From NCBI RefSeq assembly GCF_001540865.1, contig NC_033629.1, forward strand, positions 6,713,278 through 6,777,277: a stretch of DNA of 64,000 nucleotides, in the 5' to 3' direction. Shown in pieces: positions 60,196 to 64,000 of this stretch. This stretch comes from Ananas comosus. Its lineage: Eukaryota; Streptophyta; Magnoliopsida; Poales; Bromeliaceae. How positions within the stretch are numbered: the first letter of the stretch is position 1; every line of letters begins with the position of its first letter. The position numbers were made by a program, and so were the translations under genes. The notes below the pieces were generated by a model. That model ran no database searches and was not told where the DNA came from. It saw only the letters and a list, made by a program, of their open reading frames with translations.

Positions 60196-61830
60196 ATTAA
60201 ATGGCCAATTTGCATCAAAAATCTACTTATTTTGGGCTTTTGCAAAACTGGACCACCTTTTTCGTTTTTTTATATTCGGTCCGCTTTTTCAGCAAACTGA
60301 CCAAAATACCCTTATACCTTTTTCTCTCTCCTCTTTTTTTTCTCTCGTTCTTTTTTTCTTTCTCTTCCCATAGAGCGGCGGAGGCGAAGGAGGCGGCTTG
60401 TCCGGCGCATCCTTACCCTCGCCCACACACCCGCGTACCTTCCTCGCCTCCGACCCTGCCGAGGCCGCACCACGACTTTTTTTTTTTTCCTCTTTGACTC
60501 TCCTCCACAGTTTCCGACGACGACGCCTCTCTCGCCTTCCCCGCCCTTCTCGTCCTCTCCCTCTTCTTCCTCCTCTGCCGCCTCCGACGACGACGCATCT
60601 TCGTCTGCGCTGACAATATGCCAACGCATCCTTACCCTCACCTGTACACCCCCGCACCTTCCTCGCCTCCAACCCTGCCGAGGCCGCGCCGCGACTCTTT
60701 TTTTTTTTTTTTTTTCCCTCTTCGACTCTCCTCCACTGTCTCCGACGACGACGCCTCTCTTGCCCTTCTCCGCCGTTCTCGTCCTCTCCCTCTCCCTTTT
60801 CCTCTGCCGCCTCCAACGACGATACATCTTCGCCGGCGCCGACACCGTTGAAGTCACTGCGGCACTGCAGCCTCGGAGCGGGGGGTTCTTAGCAGCATTG
60901 TCGCCGGCGCCGTGGAGAAGGGTGACCAAAAAAAATTATAAAAAAAGTAAAAAAAAATAAAGATAAAAAATTATAGAAAAAGAAGGATGAAGATGAAATT
61001 GTATCGTTAACTGCAAAAAAAATTATAAGTTACACTACTTAAGATGTAAACTGCAGCTTTAAGATGAAAATTACACTCTTTAAATGAAAATTACACTATT
61101 TGGAAGATATTTACACTGTTTTTTCTCTTATTGCACTCTTTTAGATGTAAACTGCACCACTAAGATGAAAATTACATTCTTTAAATAAAAGTTGCACTAT
61201 TTCTCCTCTTGTTGCACCATTTCTCCTCTCGTTACACTATTTTTTATCTTGAACTGCACCCATTTAAGAGATATTTAAACTGTTTCTCCTCTTGTTGCAC
61301 TGTTTTTTCTCTTGTTGCACTATTTCTCCTCTTATTATACTATTTTTCCTCTTAAATGGTGCAGTTTAAGATAAAAATAGTGTAACAGGAGGAGAAATAT
61401 TACAATAAGAGGAGAAACAGTGCAACAAGAGGAAAAACAGTATAAATATCTCTTAAAGGGGTGCAGTTTAAGATAAAAAATAGTGTAACAAGAAGAGAAA
61501 TAGTACAACAAGAGGAAAAACAGTGCAACTTTCGTTTAAAGAGTATAACTTTCATCTTAATGGATACAGTTTACATCTGAAAGAGTGCAATAAGAAAAGA
61601 AACAGTGTAAATATTTTTCAAAGAGTAAAATTTTTGTTTAAAAAGTGTAATTTTCATCTTAAAGCTGCAGTTTACATTTTAATAATTCAACTTATATTTT
61701 TTTTTTTTCAGTTAACGATACAATTTCATTTTCATCCTTTTTTTTCTATAATTTTTTATCTTTATTTTTTTTTCTTGCTTCTTTTATAATTTTTTTGGTC
61801 ACCCCTCTTTGCCAACATTGTGAATGATTT
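60196..61830. repeat. Second large foldback repeat
   Basis: Starts GGCCAATTTGCATCAAAAATC, related to 56575 and 59041. A tandem duplication lies at about 60400-60610 and 60625-60830 (CGCATCCTTACCCTC, CCTCGCCTCC, CCTGCCGAGGCCGC). From about 60920 (GGTGACCAAAAAAAATTAT) to 61803 (inverse) two arms of about 110 bp enclose an array of GTGCAGTTTAAGATAAAAA and ACAAGAGGAGAAACAG words. No supported gene. Confidence 0.7.
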
Positions 61831-62680
61831 AACACATTTAAAATTATTAACCGCATAAAACTAGTTTTGCAAATAATTTTTTTATGAAACCATTTTTATA
61901 ATTATAATATTCTTTCAGGCATTTACAAAAAGAATTTCTCAACCACCCTATGGTTCCGCCTATTTTCAATTCGCCACCCTCAGCTCAAAAAATTACTTGA
62001 CTTGCTATAGTTTTATTTTAATTTTACTATAAAAACCTGCCAATAAATAAAGTAGCGTCCTATATTTTCAGAATATTTTTTCTTTATTGCCCTAAAATTT
62101 TTTCGCACGAAACAGAAGTAAAACTACAAGATAGTTGAGCACGAAACAGAAGTAAAACTACAAGATAGTTGAGCGCAACTTATTAAACCATAAGGTGACT
62201 AAGTAAAAAAAAGGCACTAACCAAACAAAAGTCACAATTTAAGCAGAAAATTAAAATTAAAATTTACAAGATAAATATACAATTTGAATTTAGTATTTAA
62301 CCTAAAAATTTAAATTTTTAAATTTATTCAGTTTGGAGTAAGCCCCTTGAGCTCTCTAAATTTAAAAAAATTAAGCACAAATCGGATTTAATCTGTGTTT
62401 AAAAATTAAATCACATGTTTGATTTATAAATTTATTTTTTTTTAAAAAAAATTTAAATATAACGACAACAATTCATAAAATTTGCCTACATCATAATCTA
62501 ATTACACGAATATCTACTAGTTTATCAAACAGGATATTTTCATATATTTAGTAATCTATGAAAAATCATCAATCAAACCAATCACAAAAATATTATATTC
62601 CCTAGTAAATCTTGTTTGAATGACATTCCTTTAATTTAGCAATTCCTAGAATCTTTTACAATAATACGAACCAAGCGCAA
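61831..62680. other. AT-rich intergenic, nothing recognised
   Basis: Contains a short tandem copy (GAAACAGAAGTAAAACTACA twice at about 62108-62165). No gene. Confidence 0.5.
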
Positions 62681-64000
62681 CGTAAGGGCCCTGGCGCCCC
62701 TTCGCCACCCATAGGCGATCTAGTCTAGTTAGTTATTTCAAATGGAAAAATACAATTTTGTAAACAAATAGTGGCGGAAATGTGAACAAAAAGACAAAAA
62801 CATGGAGCAATAATCATATGTTTGTTAAACTAGTAATTGTTGCCGGCATTCCGCAGCTCCAACCAAAATTCTAGCCCCATTGTATTGTACTTGCATAGCA
62901 CCACCGGGGAAGGGGGCGAACAACGAACGGATTGCGGCATACAATATAAAATTTAAAAACTGAACTAAAACAAACACTATACTAGTACTGGAGATGATGA
63001 TGAAGCGCATGTTAAATGAGCTAAGCTAAGCTTTTGAATAACTTAAAAAAGCCACCTATCCCATTGCAGTCAGAGGCTAAGTATAACACAGAGAATATGA
63101 CTAACACTGGAAAATAGCAGCAGCCGCAACCGGATGGGATGTTCTCATGATACCATCTACTACTTATGATAAAGATAGACGATGGAGAAGATGAAGAATG
63201 CCGCCATCTGCAACGGAAGTCAAAAAGGAGTTTCATCAGCATGGACCTTTACTATTTGCGTAAATTCAAAACAATATCAAGATCCATAATACTGCCCAAG
63301 TAATGATGCTGGTATTTTGGGATAGTACTGCTGCAAGTTCTACTTATGTACAAATCCTCCAACTAAGGATTTGAATATCACATCCTTAGGTCAAACCCTT
63401 CTTTTTTAAAAAAGAAAAGAAAAGAAAAGAAAAGAAAATCTGATTCTATCATTCGATCTGAATCACATGAGAAGAAAATACACTCAAACCTTGGATTCAA
63501 AACTACTCTAAAACTGAATGTTGAACAAAATTTTCATTTATACCATATTATTTAGATCAATCGCAGCATTTGATTCCTCAAATTTTGCACATTAGGAAGA
63601 CAGCAGCCAATAAACCCTCGAAGCTCACATAACAATATGCCAACTGCTTTTAACTAGTAAACGCTAAGAAGAAAATTTCAAAAATTTTAAGAGGAAGAGC
63701 CATGCCAATATCTAACAACTACTGATAAAACTGTACTCTGTTGGACCAACTTTATAGCAAAGATTGAAAAGATAAAACATGCATTGTTGAGCAAATCTAC
63801 AATTTATGCACTAAGATGAGAAAATTGACACATAAATTTAAACTAGAGAGCAAAAAGTATATTAGCTTAAAATAATGCTGACGGAAACAACAATTAGAAT
63901 TCAGAAAGTTGCATGCATGTTAGTTTACACACACCATCATAGTCAAGCTCACCAATTATTTTAAATATATTTATTGAGTACACAAATTAACTTTACATTT
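62681..64000 (-). other. Possible 3' region of a minus-strand gene; unproven
   Basis: Less repetitive than the preceding 6 kb. Minus frames at 62825-63010 and 63021-63242 (with YHENIPSGCGCCYFP) are short and match no family I know. They could be the last exon and 3' UTR of a gene beyond the right edge, or chance. Confidence 0.25.

Noticed and set aside
60289..60929. Minus frames of 175 and 205 residues rich in E, K and R
   Set aside because: Products of GA-rich and CGTCGTCGG repeats within a foldback element; two frames overlap and neither has a domain.

Overview
The window is nuclear DNA of a flowering plant. The introns are spliceosomal, the main gene has GC-rich exons, and plant-type retrotransposons fill most of the sequence. 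Exon composition and element types suggest a monocot; a bromeliad such as pineapple is only a guess. There are no bacterial features and no CRISPR. Two host genes are supported. At 376-4451 (+) lies a complete 14-exon GH36 gene of the seed-imbibition protein / raffinose synthase family. At about 22.05-26.5 kb (+) lies a four-coding-exon RING-H2 E3 ligase gene resembling RHB1A, with an apparent 1-bp frameshift in the given sequence.

Layout: 5.4-9.6 kb holds MITE-like pieces, a minus-strand LTR fragment and an intact 518-bp TRIM with target-site duplications (TSDs). 9.6-12.7 kb is the 3' end of a chromovirus (integrase C-terminus, chromodomain, 3' LTR). 12.7-20.3 kb is a cluster of about a dozen snap-back MITEs lying among TA/GA/CT microsatellites. 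20.2-21.9 kb holds another MITE and a minus-strand tRNA-type SINE.

27.1-34.0 kb is a minus-strand Ty3/gypsy derivative that keeps LTR, PBS, pieces of gag and a PPT but no pol. It is interrupted by an AT-rich MITE, a chimeric TRIM with three LTRs, a Mutator-like foldback element with 9-bp TSDs, and a small copia derivative in which the gag start and the RNase H end lie together in three tandem units.

34.0-53.4 kb is a nest of solo LTRs up to five levels deep; most insertions can be reconstructed from 5-bp TSDs. 53.4-54.3 kb is a decayed copia RT/RNase H. 54.4-55.2 kb is a TRIM carrying a SINE, and 55.8-56.0 kb is a TRIM LTR fragment with a 66-bp triplication. 56-61.8 kb is a set of large foldback repeats around arrays of a short promoter-like or low-complexity unit, containing one assembly gap flanked by an inverted copy. 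61.8-64 kb has no gene I can support.

The two host genes do not form a pathway together. The rest of the window records successive insertion, recombination to solo LTRs, and deletion. Single Ns at 20527, 26173 and 59323 sit between near-identical copies of their flanks, so local duplications there are probably assembly artefacts. Coordinates of element ends were read by eye from terminal repeats and TSDs; those without TSDs are approximate.
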